Assembly (NCBI GenBank): GCA_903847155.1
Contig: CAINCU010000061.1
Location: forward strand, 52,499-116,498
Direction of reading: 5' to 3'
DNA length: 64,000 nt
Source of the DNA: an uncultured Gallionellaceae bacterium
Lineage (GTDB): Bacteria; Pseudomonadota; Gammaproteobacteria; Burkholderiales; Gallionellaceae
The notes below the pieces were generated by a model. It searched no databases. It was given only the letters and a program-made list of their open reading frames with translations, and had not been told where the DNA came from. A program made the position numbers and the translations under genes. This document shows, piece after piece, positions 47,502 to 57,519 of the stretch; position 1 is the stretch's first letter, and every line of letters starts with the position of its first letter.

Positions 47502-49033
47502 ACAGCATCGTCAAAATCATCATAGGCGCACTATTGCTGCTGGGCGTGGCATCCGCCGGATACTGGTTCGGCACGCATTCCAACTCCGCCTCACAGCCAA
47601 CAAGCGGCGCGGCCAAGACCGAACGCAAATTGCTGTACTACCGCAACCCGATGGGCTTGCCCGACACCTCACCGGTGCCGAAAAAAGATGCGATGGGTAT
47701 GGACTATGTAGCGGTGTATGAAGGCGAAGACACCTCGACCACTCAGCTCAGCATCAGCACCGACAAAGTGCAAAAGCTGGGCGTGAAGAGCGAAGCGGCG
47801 GCAATGCGCGAACTGAAACGCACACTGCGCGTGACCGGTCGCATCGAAATCAACGAGCGCCACACTTACGCCATCTCGCCCAAGTTCGATGGCTGGGTGG
47901 AGCATTTGTACGTGAACACCACCGGCCAAGTGGTGAGCAAAGGCCAGCCGCTGTTCGATGTATATAGCCCGGAACTGGTGTCGGCGCAGCGCGAACACAC
48001 GCTGGCCTTGCAGGGCTTGGCATCGCTGAAAGATGCCGGTGCGGATGCGCAAGCCAGCATGCAGCAACTCGCCGATGCCAGCAGTGCGCGCCTGAAGAAC
48101 TGGGACATCGCAAGCGCCACCAAGCAAGGCGACGATCCTTCGCGCGTGACCTTCCGCGCGCCGATCAGCGGTGTCGTGCTGGAAAAGAAAGCGGTGCAAG
48201 GCATGCGCTTCATGTCCGGCGAAACGCTGTACCAGATCGCCGACCTGTCTTCGCTGTGGGTCATCGCCGAAGTCAACGAACAAGACATAGCCCAAGTGCG
48301 CACCGGCAGTCAGGCGCAGGTCACCGTCGATGCTTATCCCGAGCGCACCTTCGATGGCAAACTGGATTTCATCTACCCGACGCTGAACAACGCCACGCGC
48401 ACGGTGCAAGTGCGCATCGAAATATCAAATCCCAAGGGCATGCTCAAACCCGCCATGTTCGCCAACGCGCAGATCAACGTGGGTAAAAGCGGCAAAGTGC
48501 TGACGGTGCCGAGTTCCGCAGTGATCGACAGCGGCAACAGTCAGGTCGTGCTGGTGCGTCTGGCGGAAGGACGTTTCGAACCGCGCGCCGTCACGCTGGG
48601 TAGCCGTAGCGATAACTATGTGGAAGTGTTGTCCGGCGTTGCGGAAGGCGAACAAGTGGTGACTTCGGCCAACTTCCTGCTGGATTCGGAAAGCAATTTG
48701 AAGGCGGCGTTGAGTGGTATGAGCACCCCAACTCAACAAAGTCAGGGCGAGCAGACGGCACAAAGCAAATCACCTTCACCGCAAAAACAAACAACTGTCG
48801 GTCATCAGGCACAAGGCACGCTGAATACCATCAACGACGACGGCACGGTCAGCATCACCCATCAGGCTATCCCGTCGCTGAAGTGGCCGGGCATGACCAT
48901 GGACTTTGCCCTCACCAATTCATCGCTGGTCGCAGGCATCAAACCGGGCAGCGCGATCAGCTTCGAGATCGTCGAGCGCACGCCGGGCGAATGGGTGATT
49001 ACCAAGCTGCAAGCGCAGCACGGGGGACACTGA
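47498..49033 (+). CDS. cusB: RND periplasmic adaptor (CusB) fused to a C-terminal CusF domain
   Basis: A 511-residue membrane-fusion protein. After an N-terminal membrane/signal segment comes a heavy-metal-binding domain, YYRNPMGLPDTSPVPKKDAM, then the barrel-sandwich and beta-barrel parts (WVEHLYVNTTGQVVSKGQPL, GVVLEKKAVQGMRFMSGETL, VKVDAYPER-like VTVDAYPERTFDGKLDFIYP). A Gln/Ser-rich linker leads to a CusF-like domain with the copper ligands in SLKWPGMTMDFAL (Trp, Met, Met). E. coli CusB and CusF are separate; here both are on one chain. It should carry Cu(I)/Ag(I) from the periplasm to CusA. Confidence 0.93.
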   Translation: MNSIVKIIIGALLLLGVASAGYWFGTHSNSASQPTSGAAKTERKLLYYRNPMGLPDTSPVPKKDAMGMDYVAVYEGEDTSTTQLSISTDKVQKLGVKSEAAAMRELKRTLRVTGRIEINERHTYAISPKFDGWVEHLYVNTTGQVVSKGQPLFDVYSPELVSAQREHTLALQGLASLKDAGADAQASMQQLADASSARLKNWDIASATKQGDDPSRVTFRAPISGVVLEKKAVQGMRFMSGETLYQIADLSSLWVIAEVNEQDIAQVRTGSQAQVTVDAYPERTFDGKLDFIYPTLNNATRTVQVRIEISNPKGMLKPAMFANAQINVGKSGKVLTVPSSAVIDSGNSQVVLVRLAEGRFEPRAVTLGSRSDNYVEVLSGVAEGEQVVTSANFLLDSESNLKAALSGMSTPTQQSQGEQTAQSKSPSPQKQTTVGHQAQGTLNTINDDGTVSITHQAIPSLKWPGMTMDFALTNSSLVAGIKPGSAISFEIVERTPGEWVITKLQAQHGGH

Positions 49034-49034
49034 C

Positions 49035-52000
49035 ATGCTTTCGAAAATCATCGAGTGGTCGGCGCGCAACCGTTTTCTGGTGTTGCTCGCCACCTTGTTC
49101 ATCACGCTGGCAGGCATTTATGCGCTGGTGAAAACGCCGCTGGATGCGCTGCCTGATCTGTCCGATGTACAGGTGATCGTCTATACCGAATTTCCCGGCC
49201 AGGCGCCGCAGGTGGTCGAGGATCAAGTCACTTACCCGCTCACTACGGCGATGCTGGCGGTGCCGAAATCCAAGGTGGTGCGCGGCTTCTCGTTCTTCGG
49301 AGCGTCGTTTGTGTATGTGATCTTCGAGGACGGCACCGACATTTACTGGGCGCGTTCGCGCGTGCTGGAATATTTGAACAGCATCGCGGGGCGCATGCCG
49401 CAAGGTGTGTCGCCGCAACTGGGGCCGGACGCGACCGGCGTGGGCTGGGTGTATCAATACGCCGTGCTCAGCGATAAACATAATCTCGCCGAACTGCGCA
49501 CCATGCAGGATTGGTATCTGCGTTACCAACTGACCAAGGCGCACGGCGTGGCGGAAGTCGCATCGCTCGGCGGCTTCGTGCAGCAGTATCAGGTGACGGT
49601 CGATCCGGTGAAGCTGCGCGCCTACAACATCCCGTTGAGCAAGGTGTCGCAGGTGATTCGCGACAGCAACCGCGATGTCGGCGGGCGCACGGTGGAGCTG
49701 GCTGAGACCGAGTACATGGTGCGCAGCCAAGGCTATCTGCACGGCATTAGCGACATCAAGAATCTGGTGGTGAAATCGGAACGCGGCACACCTGTATTGT
49801 TGCGCGACATCGCGCGTGTTGAGCTGGGACCGGACGAGCGGCGTGGGATCGCGGAACTCAACGGTGAAGGCGAAGTGGTGTCTGGCATCGCCATGGCGCG
49901 CTACGGGCAGAACGCGCTGGAAGTGATCCAGAACATCAAGGACAAGATCGCCGAGATCACGCCTGGATTGCCGGAGGGCGTGAGCATCAAAGCGGTGTAC
50001 GACCGCTCCGAGCTGATCCTGCGCGCGATTGACACGCTCAAACACACGCTGTTCGAAGAAGGGCTGATCGTGGCGTTGGTGTGCATGGTGTTCCTGATGC
50101 ATGCGCGCAGCGCGCTGGTCGCCATCGTGATGCTGCCCGTCGGCGTGTTGATTGCGTTCATCGCCATGCACGCGCTGGGACTGAACTCAAACATCATGAG
50201 TCTGGGCGGCATTGCGATTGCGATCGGCGCGATGGTGGATGCGGCGATTGTGATGATCGAGAATGCGCATAAGCATATTGAACGATTGAAAGAAGGCGAG
50301 TCGCGTTTCGATGCAATGTTGACTGCCTGCAAAGAAGTCGGACCTTCGCTGTTCTTCTCGCTGCTCATCATCACCGTCTCGTTCCTGCCAGTATTCACGC
50401 TGGAAGCACAGGAAGGCCGTTTGTTCGCACCCCTCGCTTATACCAAAACCTTCGCCATGGCAGGCGCAGCCTTACTCTCCGTGACGCTGGTGCCGGTGCT
50501 GATGCTGTTGTTCATCCGCGGCAAGATCAAACCGGAAGCGGAGAATCCGCTGAACCGCTGGCTGATCGCGGGCTACCGTCCTCTGATCGATGCCGTGCTG
50601 CAACGCAAAAAGACCACGCTCGCTATTGCCATAATCGCCTGCGCGCTCAGTTTGTATCCGGCGCTGAAACTGGGTAGCGAGTTCATGCCGACGCTGAACG
50701 AGGGCACGCTGTTCTACATGCCCACCGCGTTGCCCGGCCTGTCGGTGACCAAGGCCGCAGAGCTGCTGCAAACGCAGAACAAGATCATCAAGAGCTTCCC
50801 CGAAGTAGCCTCGGTATACGGCAAGGCCGGACGTGCGCAGACCGCCACCGATCCGGCGCCGCTGGAAATGTTCGAAACCATCATCAACCTCAAGCCGCAG
50901 GAAGATTGGCGCCCCGGCATGGATACCGACAAGCTGATCACGGAGATGGACAAGGCGCTGCAATTCCCCGGCGTGGCGAACTCGTGGACCATGCCGATCA
51001 AGGCGCGCATCGACATGCTCTCCACCGGCATCCGCACGCCCATCGGCATCAAGGTGTTCGGCAAGAATCTGGACGAGATGGAGCGCCTCGCCAAACAGAT
51101 CGAAGCGGTGGTGAAGAAAGTACCGGGCACCACCAGCGCTTTCGCCGAGCGCATCACCGGCGGTTATTACCTCGACATCGTGCCGAATCGGTTGGCACTT
51201 GCGCGCTACGGCTTGAGCGTGGGCGACGTGCAGGATGTGATTTCCACGGCATTGGGCGGCGAGATGGTCACCACCACGGTGGAAGGACTGGAGCGCTTCG
51301 GCGTGAGCGTGCGGTACCCGCGCGACCTGCGCAGCTCGCCGGAACAGATCGCGCGCGAGGTGCTGGTGCCGACCATGGATGGCGCGATGATCCCGCTCGG
51401 CCAGCTCGCCAAGGTGAGCATCAGCAAAGGTGCGCCGTCCATCCGCACCGAGAATGGGCTGCTCTCCGCCTATATCTATGTGGATATCCGCGAGCGCGAC
51501 ATCGGCTCGTATGTGGCCGATGCGCGCAAAGCGGTGGCCGATCAAGTGAAGTTTCCGCCCGGTTATTACGCCACGTGGAGCGGCCAGTTCGAGTACATGG
51601 AACGCGCTGCCGCCAAGATGAAGGTGGTGATCCCGATCACGCTGCTGCTCATCTTCCTGCTGCTGTATCTCAACTTCCGCCGCGTCACCGAATCGCTGGT
51701 GGTGATGTTGTCAGTGCCGTTCGCTTTGGTCGGCGGTGTGTGGTTGCTGTGGCTGCTCGGTTACAACCTGAGCGTGGCGGTAGCGGTCGGCTTCATCGCG
51801 CTGGCCGGTGTGGCGGCAGAGACCGGCGTGGTGATGCTGATCTATCTGGAGCATGCGTGGCAGGAAGTGCAAGCGCGCTGCTTGAATGAAAACCGCAAAC
51901 CCACAGCGAGCGACTTGCACGCAGCCATCATGCACGGCGCAGTGGAACGCGTGCGCCCGAAGATGATGACCGTGGTGGCGATCATGGCCGGTCTGTTGCC

Positions 52001-52163
52001 CATCCTGTGGAGCAGCGGCACCGGTTCCGAAGTCATGCGCCGCATCGCCGCACCGATGGTCGGCGGCATGATCTCCTCGGCAGTGCTGACACTGCTGGTG
52101 ATCCCGGTGATCTATGCATTCATCAAGCAACGCGAACTTCGCAACAACAACATCTCAACTTAG
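49035..52163 (+). CDS. cusA: Heavy-metal RND efflux pump, CusA type
   Basis: A 1042-residue inner-membrane proton/cation antiporter with twelve predicted membrane helices and two large periplasmic loops. The HME-RND markers are LDALPDLSDVQVIVYTEFPG, ATGVGWVYQYAV, AIAIGAMVDAAIVMIENAHK with H/K, GSEFMPTLNEGTLFYMPTA and GVAAETGVVMLIYLEHAW. Met residues in the loop (for example MPIKARIDMLSTGIRTPIGI) fit Cu/Ag transport through paired methionines. It begins 2 bases after the adaptor stop, completing CusCBA. Confidence 0.95.
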   Translation: MLSKIIEWSARNRFLVLLATLFITLAGIYALVKTPLDALPDLSDVQVIVYTEFPGQAPQVVEDQVTYPLTTAMLAVPKSKVVRGFSFFGASFVYVIFEDGTDIYWARSRVLEYLNSIAGRMPQGVSPQLGPDATGVGWVYQYAVLSDKHNLAELRTMQDWYLRYQLTKAHGVAEVASLGGFVQQYQVTVDPVKLRAYNIPLSKVSQVIRDSNRDVGGRTVELAETEYMVRSQGYLHGISDIKNLVVKSERGTPVLLRDIARVELGPDERRGIAELNGEGEVVSGIAMARYGQNALEVIQNIKDKIAEITPGLPEGVSIKAVYDRSELILRAIDTLKHTLFEEGLIVALVCMVFLMHARSALVAIVMLPVGVLIAFIAMHALGLNSNIMSLGGIAIAIGAMVDAAIVMIENAHKHIERLKEGESRFDAMLTACKEVGPSLFFSLLIITVSFLPVFTLEAQEGRLFAPLAYTKTFAMAGAALLSVTLVPVLMLLFIRGKIKPEAENPLNRWLIAGYRPLIDAVLQRKKTTLAIAIIACALSLYPALKLGSEFMPTLNEGTLFYMPTALPGLSVTKAAELLQTQNKIIKSFPEVASVYGKAGRAQTATDPAPLEMFETIINLKPQEDWRPGMDTDKLITEMDKALQFPGVANSWTMPIKARIDMLSTGIRTPIGIKVFGKNLDEMERLAKQIEAVVKKVPGTTSAFAERITGGYYLDIVPNRLALARYGLSVGDVQDVISTALGGEMVTTTVEGLERFGVSVRYPRDLRSSPEQIAREVLVPTMDGAMIPLGQLAKVSISKGAPSIRTENGLLSAYIYVDIRERDIGSYVADARKAVADQVKFPPGYYATWSGQFEYMERAAAKMKVVIPITLLLIFLLLYLNFRRVTESLVVMLSVPFALVGGVWLLWLLGYNLSVAVAVGFIALAGVAAETGVVMLIYLEHAWQEVQARCLNENRKPTASDLHAAIMHGAVERVRPKMMTVVAIMAGLLPILWSSGTGSEVMRRIAAPMVGGMISSAVLTLLVIPVIYAFIKQRELRNNNIST

Positions 52164-52175
52164 GAAAATACTGCC

Positions 52176-52970
52176 ATGAAAAAAACACTCACCTTACTGT
52201 TTGCACTGTCGCTTGCAACATCGGCCAGCGCTGAAGACGCTTTCAGCCTGACCACCGGGCTCGATTACAGCTCGGGCAAATACGGCAATGCCACCGCAAC
52301 TGACATGCTGTACATCCCTGTCACCGCAAAATACGCGAAGGATGAATGGACTCTGAAATTGACCGTGCCCTACATCAGTGTCAGCGGCCCCGGCGGGGTA
52401 ATCCGTGGCATGGGACGAACCGACATGATGGCCTCCGCTTCGTCGGGCGGGGGTATGGGCGGAGGAGGAAGCGGTGGTACGGCAACGAACACCCACTCAG
52501 GTCTGGGCGATGTCATCGCCTCGGCGGGACATACGATGTATTCGACAACCAATCTGGAATTAGATCTGGTCGGTAATATCAAATTCGGCACAGCCAACGC
52601 CAATCTAGGGTTGGGCACAGGAAAAAATGATTATTCGATGCAACTCGATAGTTTCTACACCATCAGCGATTCCATGCTGTTCACCACGCTGGGTTACAAA
52701 AAATTTGGCGTACCGGCAGGCACCTCTCTGAACAACATCTTCTACGGCAGTATCGGCTCAAGCACCACTCTTGACAACGACACCACTGCCGGAATCTCAA
52801 TGGACATGGCGCAACGCACCAGCACGCTCGGCGCCAATCAAGTTTCAGCCTCTGTCTTTGCCTCGGAAAAATTCGCTTCCGGTTTCAAGGTCATGGCCAA
52901 CATAGCAAAAGGATTCGCCGACGGCAGCCCAGATTTTGAAATGAGTTTGATGGTCAGCAAGATGTATTAA
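52176..52970 (+). CDS. Outer-membrane beta-barrel-like protein after cusA
   Basis: A 264-residue exported protein with a clean signal peptide (MKKTLTLLFALSLATSASA). The mature part consists of alternating amphipathic strands (TDMLYIPVTAKYAKDEWTLK, YSMQLDSFYTISDSMLFTTL) and ends in KMY, consistent with an outer-membrane barrel. A Gly/Met/Ser-rich loop (SSGGGMGGGGSGGT) sits near residue 90 after a Met pair. It is 12 bases downstream of cusA and so in its operon. It may assist in metal export or sensing; no characterised homologue was recognised. Confidence 0.7.
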   Translation: MKKTLTLLFALSLATSASAEDAFSLTTGLDYSSGKYGNATATDMLYIPVTAKYAKDEWTLKLTVPYISVSGPGGVIRGMGRTDMMASASSGGGMGGGGSGGTATNTHSGLGDVIASAGHTMYSTTNLELDLVGNIKFGTANANLGLGTGKNDYSMQLDSFYTISDSMLFTTLGYKKFGVPAGTSLNNIFYGSIGSSTTLDNDTTAGISMDMAQRTSTLGANQVSASVFASEKFASGFKVMANIAKGFADGSPDFEMSLMVSKMY

Positions 52971-52995
52971 TGATTTGAAGCACAACTGGTTATTG

Positions 52996-53135
52996 GGCGC
53001 CTCTAATAATTCAAAGTTCTAAGCAAGACAAGGCGCGAACAAAAAATTACGACGCGGCATATGTTTGATATGTGAGGAGCAATTTTTTGTGAGTAACGCA
53101 GTATTGCGACGAAATTTGGATTATTAGAGGTGTCC
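52996..53135. mobile_element. MITE, 140 bp, with terminal inverted repeats and 5-bp target duplication
   Basis: The left end GGCGCCTCTAATAATTCAAA (52996-53015) is an imperfect inverted match of the right end TTTGGATTATTAGAGGTGTC C (53115-53135). The element is flanked by the direct repeat TATTG (52991-52995 and 53136-53140). Inside, ACAAAAAATT (53039-53048) pairs with AATTTTTTGT (53081-53090), giving an inner hairpin. It carries no ORF. It lies between the outer-membrane protein gene and the P-type ATPase. Confidence 0.85.
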
Positions 53136-53160
53136 TATTGAGATTCGAGAGGTGAATGCC

Positions 53161-55560
53161 ATGACGAAGACTACCGATCCGGTTTGCAATATGCAGGTCA
53201 ATCAAAGCGACGACACGCTACACGCGGACTACGCGGGCGAGCGCCATTATTTTTGCTCGCAAAAATGTCGTGAGAAATTCGTGGCGAACCCGGCCGCCTA
53301 TCTTCATCCGCAAACAGCGGCGCTTGAGCCATCTGCGGCGATATACACTTGTCCGATGCACCCCGATGTTCGTCAGCCTGCTCCAGGCAACTGCCCACAA
53401 TGCGGCATGACTCTGGAACCTGTAGCACCTGCCGCAGAACCTGCAATTGCCACCGAATACACCTGCCCCATGCATCCCGAAGTGGTAAGCGACAAGCCCG
53501 GCAGTTGCCCAAAGTGCGGCATGGCATTGGAAGCGCGCAATGCGCCGTCGGAAGACAACAGCGAATTGAACGATATGACACGCCGTTTCAAGGCCAGTGT
53601 AGCGCTGGCGTTGCCGGTGTTCATCATGGCGATGACTTCCGATCTGGCACCGCAACTCATTCCGGATTTTGTTTCAATGACTACGCTGCAATGGCTTGAA
53701 TTCGCGCTGGCAACACCTGTCGTGCTGTGGGCCGGTTGGCCGATCTTCCAGCGCGGCTGGGCGTCGGTGGTCAACCGCAGCCTCAACATGTTCAGCCTGA
53801 TTTCGCTCGGTGTCGGTGTGGCCTGGATATACAGCGTAGTGGCGATGTTGCTGCCGGGAAGTTTCCCTCCCGCCATGCACACCATGGGCGGTTTGGTGCC
53901 GGTGTATTTCGAAGCTTCAGCGATGATCATGGCGCTGGTGCTGCTCGGACAGGTGATGGAGTTGCGCGCGCGCAGCCAGACCAGCGCCGCAATCAAATTG
54001 CTGTTGGGGCTTGCACCCAAGACCGCACGCATCGTGCGTGCCGACGGCAAGGAAGAAGACATCCCGCTGCAGCAAGTTCAGCCGAATGATGTACTGCGCG
54101 TGCGCCCCGGCGAAAAAGTGCCGGTGGACGGTGTGGTGCTGGAAGGCGCAAGTGCGCTGGATGAATCCATGGTCACCGGCGAATCCATTCCCGTCGAGAA
54201 AACAACAGGAGCCAGATTGATCGGCGCCACCGTGAACGGCACCGGCAGTCTGCTGATGCGCGCCGAGCGTGTCGGTGCCGACACGCTGCTGGCGCAGATC
54301 GTGCACATGGTGAGCGAGGCGCAGCGTTCGCGCGCGCCTATCCAGCGGCTGGCTGATGTCGCCGCCGGATATTTTGTTCCGGCAGTGATACTGGCCGCGC
54401 TCGCCACGCTGGTGGTATGGGGCATCTGGGGACCGGAGCCGCGTCTGGCGCACGCCATCGTCAATGCGGTCGCGGTGCTGATCATCGCCTGCCCTTGCGC
54501 ATTGGGACTGGCTACGCCGATGTCCATCATGGTCGGCACCGGAAGGGGTGCTACGGCCGGTGTGCTGATCAAGAACGCCGAAGCGCTGGAAACCATGGAG
54601 AAGGTGAACACTCTAGTGGTGGACAAGACCGGAACCTTGACCGAGGGCAAACCGAAACTGACTTCAGTCATACCGATGGACGGATTCGATGAAGGTATCG
54701 TGCTGTGGCTGGCTGCCAGTCTGGAACGCGCCAGCGAACATCCGCTGGCAGAAGCTATCGTAAAGGGCGCACAAGAAAAAAACATCACACTCAAACCGGT
54801 GAGCGAATTCCGTTCAATTACCGGCAAAGGCGTCACGGGAACGATTGAAGGCCGCACGGTTGCATTGGGCAACCTCAAATTGTTCGAGGAATTGCACATT
54901 GATGCAGGCGACTTGCCTGCACGCGCCGAGGCGATGCGCAGCGACGGCCAGACGGTAATGTTGCTGGCCATTGACGGCAAGGCGGCAGGATTGATCGGCG
55001 TGGCCGATCCGGTCAAGGCATCCACGGCGGAAGCAATCCGCGCGCTGCATGCAGAAGGCGTGCAGGTCATCATGCTTACCGGCGACAACCGCATCACGGC
55101 AGAAGCGGTGGCGAAAAAACTGGGCATAGACCGGGTCGAAGCGGAAGTGCTACCCGAACAAAAATCCGCCATTGTCAAACAACTGCAAGCGCAGGGCCGC
55201 ATCGTGGCGATGGCGGGTGACGGTATCAACGACGCACCTGCGCTGGCTCAAGCGCAGGTGGGCATCGCCATGGGCACCGGCACCGATGTGGCGATGGAAA
55301 GCGCGGGCATCACGCTGATCAAAGGTGACCTGCGCGGCATCGTGCGCGCGCTGCGCCTGAGCCGCGCCACCATGCGCAACATCCGCCAGAACCTGTTCTT
55401 TGCCTTCATCTACAACATGCTCGGTATCCCGGTTGCGGCGGGCGTGTTGTACCCGTTCTTCGGCCTGCTGTTGTCGCCCATTATCGCGGCGGCGGCAATG
55501 AGTTTCAGCTCCGTGTCGGTTATTACCAATGCATTGCGCTTGCGCAGCATCAAGCTATGA
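53161..55560 (+). CDS. copA: Cu+-type P1B ATPase with YHS and two heavy-metal-binding domains
   Basis: A 799-residue ATPase. The N-terminus has a YHS/TRASH domain ([14 protein letters not shown] with [10 protein letters not shown]), then two short metal-binding domains ([40 protein letters not shown]). The core has eight membrane helices, [37 protein letters not shown] and [14 protein letters not shown]-terminal [12 protein letters not shown] and [15 protein letters not shown] match the copper (P1B-1) subclass. It exports Cu(I) from the cytoplasm using ATP. The ATG at 53161 is preferred over an upstream GTG. The promoter region may include MITE sequence. Confidence 0.93.
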   Translation: MTKTTDPVCNMQVNQSDDTLHADYAGERHYFCSQKCREKFVANPAAYLHPQTAALEPSAAIYTCPMHPDVRQPAPGNCPQCGMTLEPVAPAAEPAIATEYTCPMHPEVVSDKPGSCPKCGMALEARNAPSEDNSELNDMTRRFKASVALALPVFIMAMTSDLAPQLIPDFVSMTTLQWLEFALATPVVLWAGWPIFQRGWASVVNRSLNMFSLISLGVGVAWIYSVVAMLLPGSFPPAMHTMGGLVPVYFEASAMIMALVLLGQVMELRARSQTSAAIKLLLGLAPKTARIVRADGKEEDIPLQQVQPNDVLRVRPGEKVPVDGVVLEGASALDESMVTGESIPVEKTTGARLIGATVNGTGSLLMRAERVGADTLLAQIVHMVSEAQRSRAPIQRLADVAAGYFVPAVILAALATLVVWGIWGPEPRLAHAIVNAVAVLIIACPCALGLATPMSIMVGTGRGATAGVLIKNAEALETMEKVNTLVVDKTGTLTEGKPKLTSVIPMDGFDEGIVLWLAASLERASEHPLAEAIVKGAQEKNITLKPVSEFRSITGKGVTGTIEGRTVALGNLKLFEELHIDAGDLPARAEAMRSDGQTVMLLAIDGKAAGLIGVADPVKASTAEAIRALHAEGVQVIMLTGDNRITAEAVAKKLGIDRVEAEVLPEQKSAIVKQLQAQGRIVAMAGDGINDAPALAQAQVGIAMGTGTDVAMESAGITLIKGDLRGIVRALRLSRATMRNIRQNLFFAFIYNMLGIPVAAGVLYPFFGLLLSPIIAAAAMSFSSVSVITNALRLRSIKL

Positions 55561-55654
55561 CATACCTCAAACAACCCACGCTTGTTTCTGCCTCACGGGG
55601 TGCACCAGAACAAGCCAATCCAACAGCACCCCAATCCACGGAAAAGGAATAGCA

Positions 55655-55996
55655 ATGAAAACACTGATACTCGCATTAGTTATCACCATCGTAACAGCAA
55701 GCGGCATGGCGCAGGCCGCCGCGCCCCAACACGACATGTCTCAGATGGCGATGCAACCTGACGTCAGCAAGGCGAGGCACCAAGGCGTTGGCATAGTCAA
55801 AGCGATCAACGCAAAAGCCCACAAAGTGCAGATCGCGCACGAGGCCATTGCCGATCTGAACTGGCCGCCGATGACCATGTGGTTCGCGCTGCACAATCCT
55901 TTGCCCAAAGATATTCGGGTCGGCGATGCGGTGCGTTTTGATTTAATGGAAGGTGCAAAGCAGCAGTGGATGGTGGTCAAGATCGAGAAGAAATAA
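55655..55996 (+). CDS. cusF: CusF-like periplasmic copper chaperone
   Basis: A 113-residue exported protein with signal peptide (MKTLILALVITIVTASGMAQA). The mature part has a Met/His-rich N-terminal stretch (HDMSQMAMQPD) and the OB-fold copper site: IADLNWPPMTMWFALHNPLP with the Trp and two Met ligands of CusF, an extra Trp following, and KVQIAHEAI carrying the His. An AAGGA ribosome-binding site precedes the chosen ATG. It lies 94 bases downstream of the P-type ATPase and may receive copper from it for the CusCBA pump. Confidence 0.9.
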   Translation: MKTLILALVITIVTASGMAQAAAPQHDMSQMAMQPDVSKARHQGVGIVKAINAKAHKVQIAHEAIADLNWPPMTMWFALHNPLPKDIRVGDAVRFDLMEGAKQQWMVVKIEKK

Positions 55997-56144
55997 CCGT
56001 GAATGTGATGTGGTGAATCCGGTAATTGTTGTCATGCCAATTTAATTGTTGGACAATATTGAAACGGGGATCAGGCAACCTCCCCGCTTCAAGACGATTC
56101 CTCGTCCAAGGCTTGCCCTGATTGGATTATTCCAGGGAGGAATC

Positions 56145-57503
56145 ATGGACACATCACCACAACACACTTCCGACAACACTCAACCACCGGCACAGGTCAC
56201 GCTGATGCAGGCGTTCTGGTATTGGCTGAAACTCGGCTTCATCAGCTTCGGCGGACCGGCGGGACAGATTGCGCTGATGCATCACGATCTGGTGGAAAAA
56301 AAACGCTGGATCTCTGACCGGCGTTTTCTGCATGCGCTGAATTTCTGCATGGTGCTACCCGGCCCGGAGGCGATACAGCTCGCTACGTATATCGGCTGGC
56401 TGATGCATCGCACGCGCGGCGGCATCGTCGCCGGTGTGATGTTCGTGCTGCCTTCCCTGTTCATCCTGATCGCGCTGTCGTGGCTGTATATCGCGTTCGG
56501 CGAAATGCCATTGATCGCCGGTTTGTTTTACGGCATCAAACCGGCGGTAACCGCCATCGTGGTGCATGCGGCGCATCGCATCGGTTCACGCGCGCTCAAG
56601 AACAATATCCTGTGGGCGATCGCAGCGGCAGCATTCGTCGCCATCTTCGCGTTGAACGTGCCGTTCCCCGCCATCGTCGCGGCTGCGGCGTTGATCGGCT
56701 ACGTGGGAGGACGCATTGCACCGGACAAATTCAGCGCGGGCGGCGGACACGGCAAGGCGGGCAAGTCTTCTGGCGCAGCGTTGATCGACGATCACACGCC
56801 GACACCGCAACACGCGCGCTTCACTTGGACAGGACTGATGAAAGTAGCAATCGTCGGCGGCTTGTTATGGCTATTGCCGATGGCGATCTTGACGGCGAGC
56901 TTCGGCTGGGATCACACATTGACGCAGATGGGCTGGTTCTTTACCAAGGCTGCGCTGCTGACTTTTGGCGGCGCCTATGCGGTATTGCCGTACGTTTATC
57001 AGGGCGCGGTGGGGCATTACGCATGGCTCACGCCAACGCAGATGATAGACGGCCTTGCACTCGGCGAAACCACGCCGGGGCCGCTCATCATGGTGGTGGC
57101 TTTTGTTGGTTTTATCGGCGGCTATACCCATGCACTGTTCGGAGTTGATAATTTATTTCTGGCGGGTGCGGTGGCGGCGACGCTGGTGACCTGGTTCACA
57201 TTTCTGCCGTCATTCATTTTCATTCTGGTCGGTGGCCCGCTGATAGAAACTACGCACGGCGACCTCAAATTCACCGCACCGCTCACCGCGATCACGGCGG
57301 CGGTGGTGGGAGTCATCCTGAATCTGGCCATGTTCTTCGGCTACCACGTACTGTGGCCGAAAGGCTTTACCGGCACGTTCGACTGGTTATCTGCGTTAAT
57401 CGCGCTGGCGGCGGCGGTGGCGCTGTTCCGCTACAAGCGTGGTGTCATCGAAGTCATCGCGGCTTGCGCCATTATTGGACTCATACTTAAAACACTTTTG
57501 TAA
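56145..57503 (+). CDS. chrA: Chromate transporter, long-chain ChrA type
   Basis: A 452-residue membrane protein with two homologous halves and about ten to twelve hydrophobic segments. Halves start FWYWLKLGFISFGGPAGQIA and FTKAALLTFGGAYAVLPYVY, each followed by the conserved G.aL.ET.PGP-type motif (MVLPGPEAIQLATYIGW and GLALGETTPGPLIMVVAFVG). It exports chromate through the inner membrane. A GGAGG ribosome-binding site precedes the ATG at 56145. It follows the copper genes, suggesting a composite metal-resistance region. Confidence 0.93.
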   Translation: MDTSPQHTSDNTQPPAQVTLMQAFWYWLKLGFISFGGPAGQIALMHHDLVEKKRWISDRRFLHALNFCMVLPGPEAIQLATYIGWLMHRTRGGIVAGVMFVLPSLFILIALSWLYIAFGEMPLIAGLFYGIKPAVTAIVVHAAHRIGSRALKNNILWAIAAAAFVAIFALNVPFPAIVAAAALIGYVGGRIAPDKFSAGGGHGKAGKSSGAALIDDHTPTPQHARFTWTGLMKVAIVGGLLWLLPMAILTASFGWDHTLTQMGWFFTKAALLTFGGAYAVLPYVYQGAVGHYAWLTPTQMIDGLALGETTPGPLIMVVAFVGFIGGYTHALFGVDNLFLAGAVAATLVTWFTFLPSFIFILVGGPLIETTHGDLKFTAPLTAITAAVVGVILNLAMFFGYHVLWPKGFTGTFDWLSALIALAAAVALFRYKRGVIEVIAACAIIGLILKTLL

Positions 57504-57519
57504 TTTGGAGTAGATGTAA

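Noticed and set aside
49901..51545. Long leftward ORFs opposite cusA
   Set aside because: Shadow frames of the RND pump gene, with no own ribosome-binding site or family match.
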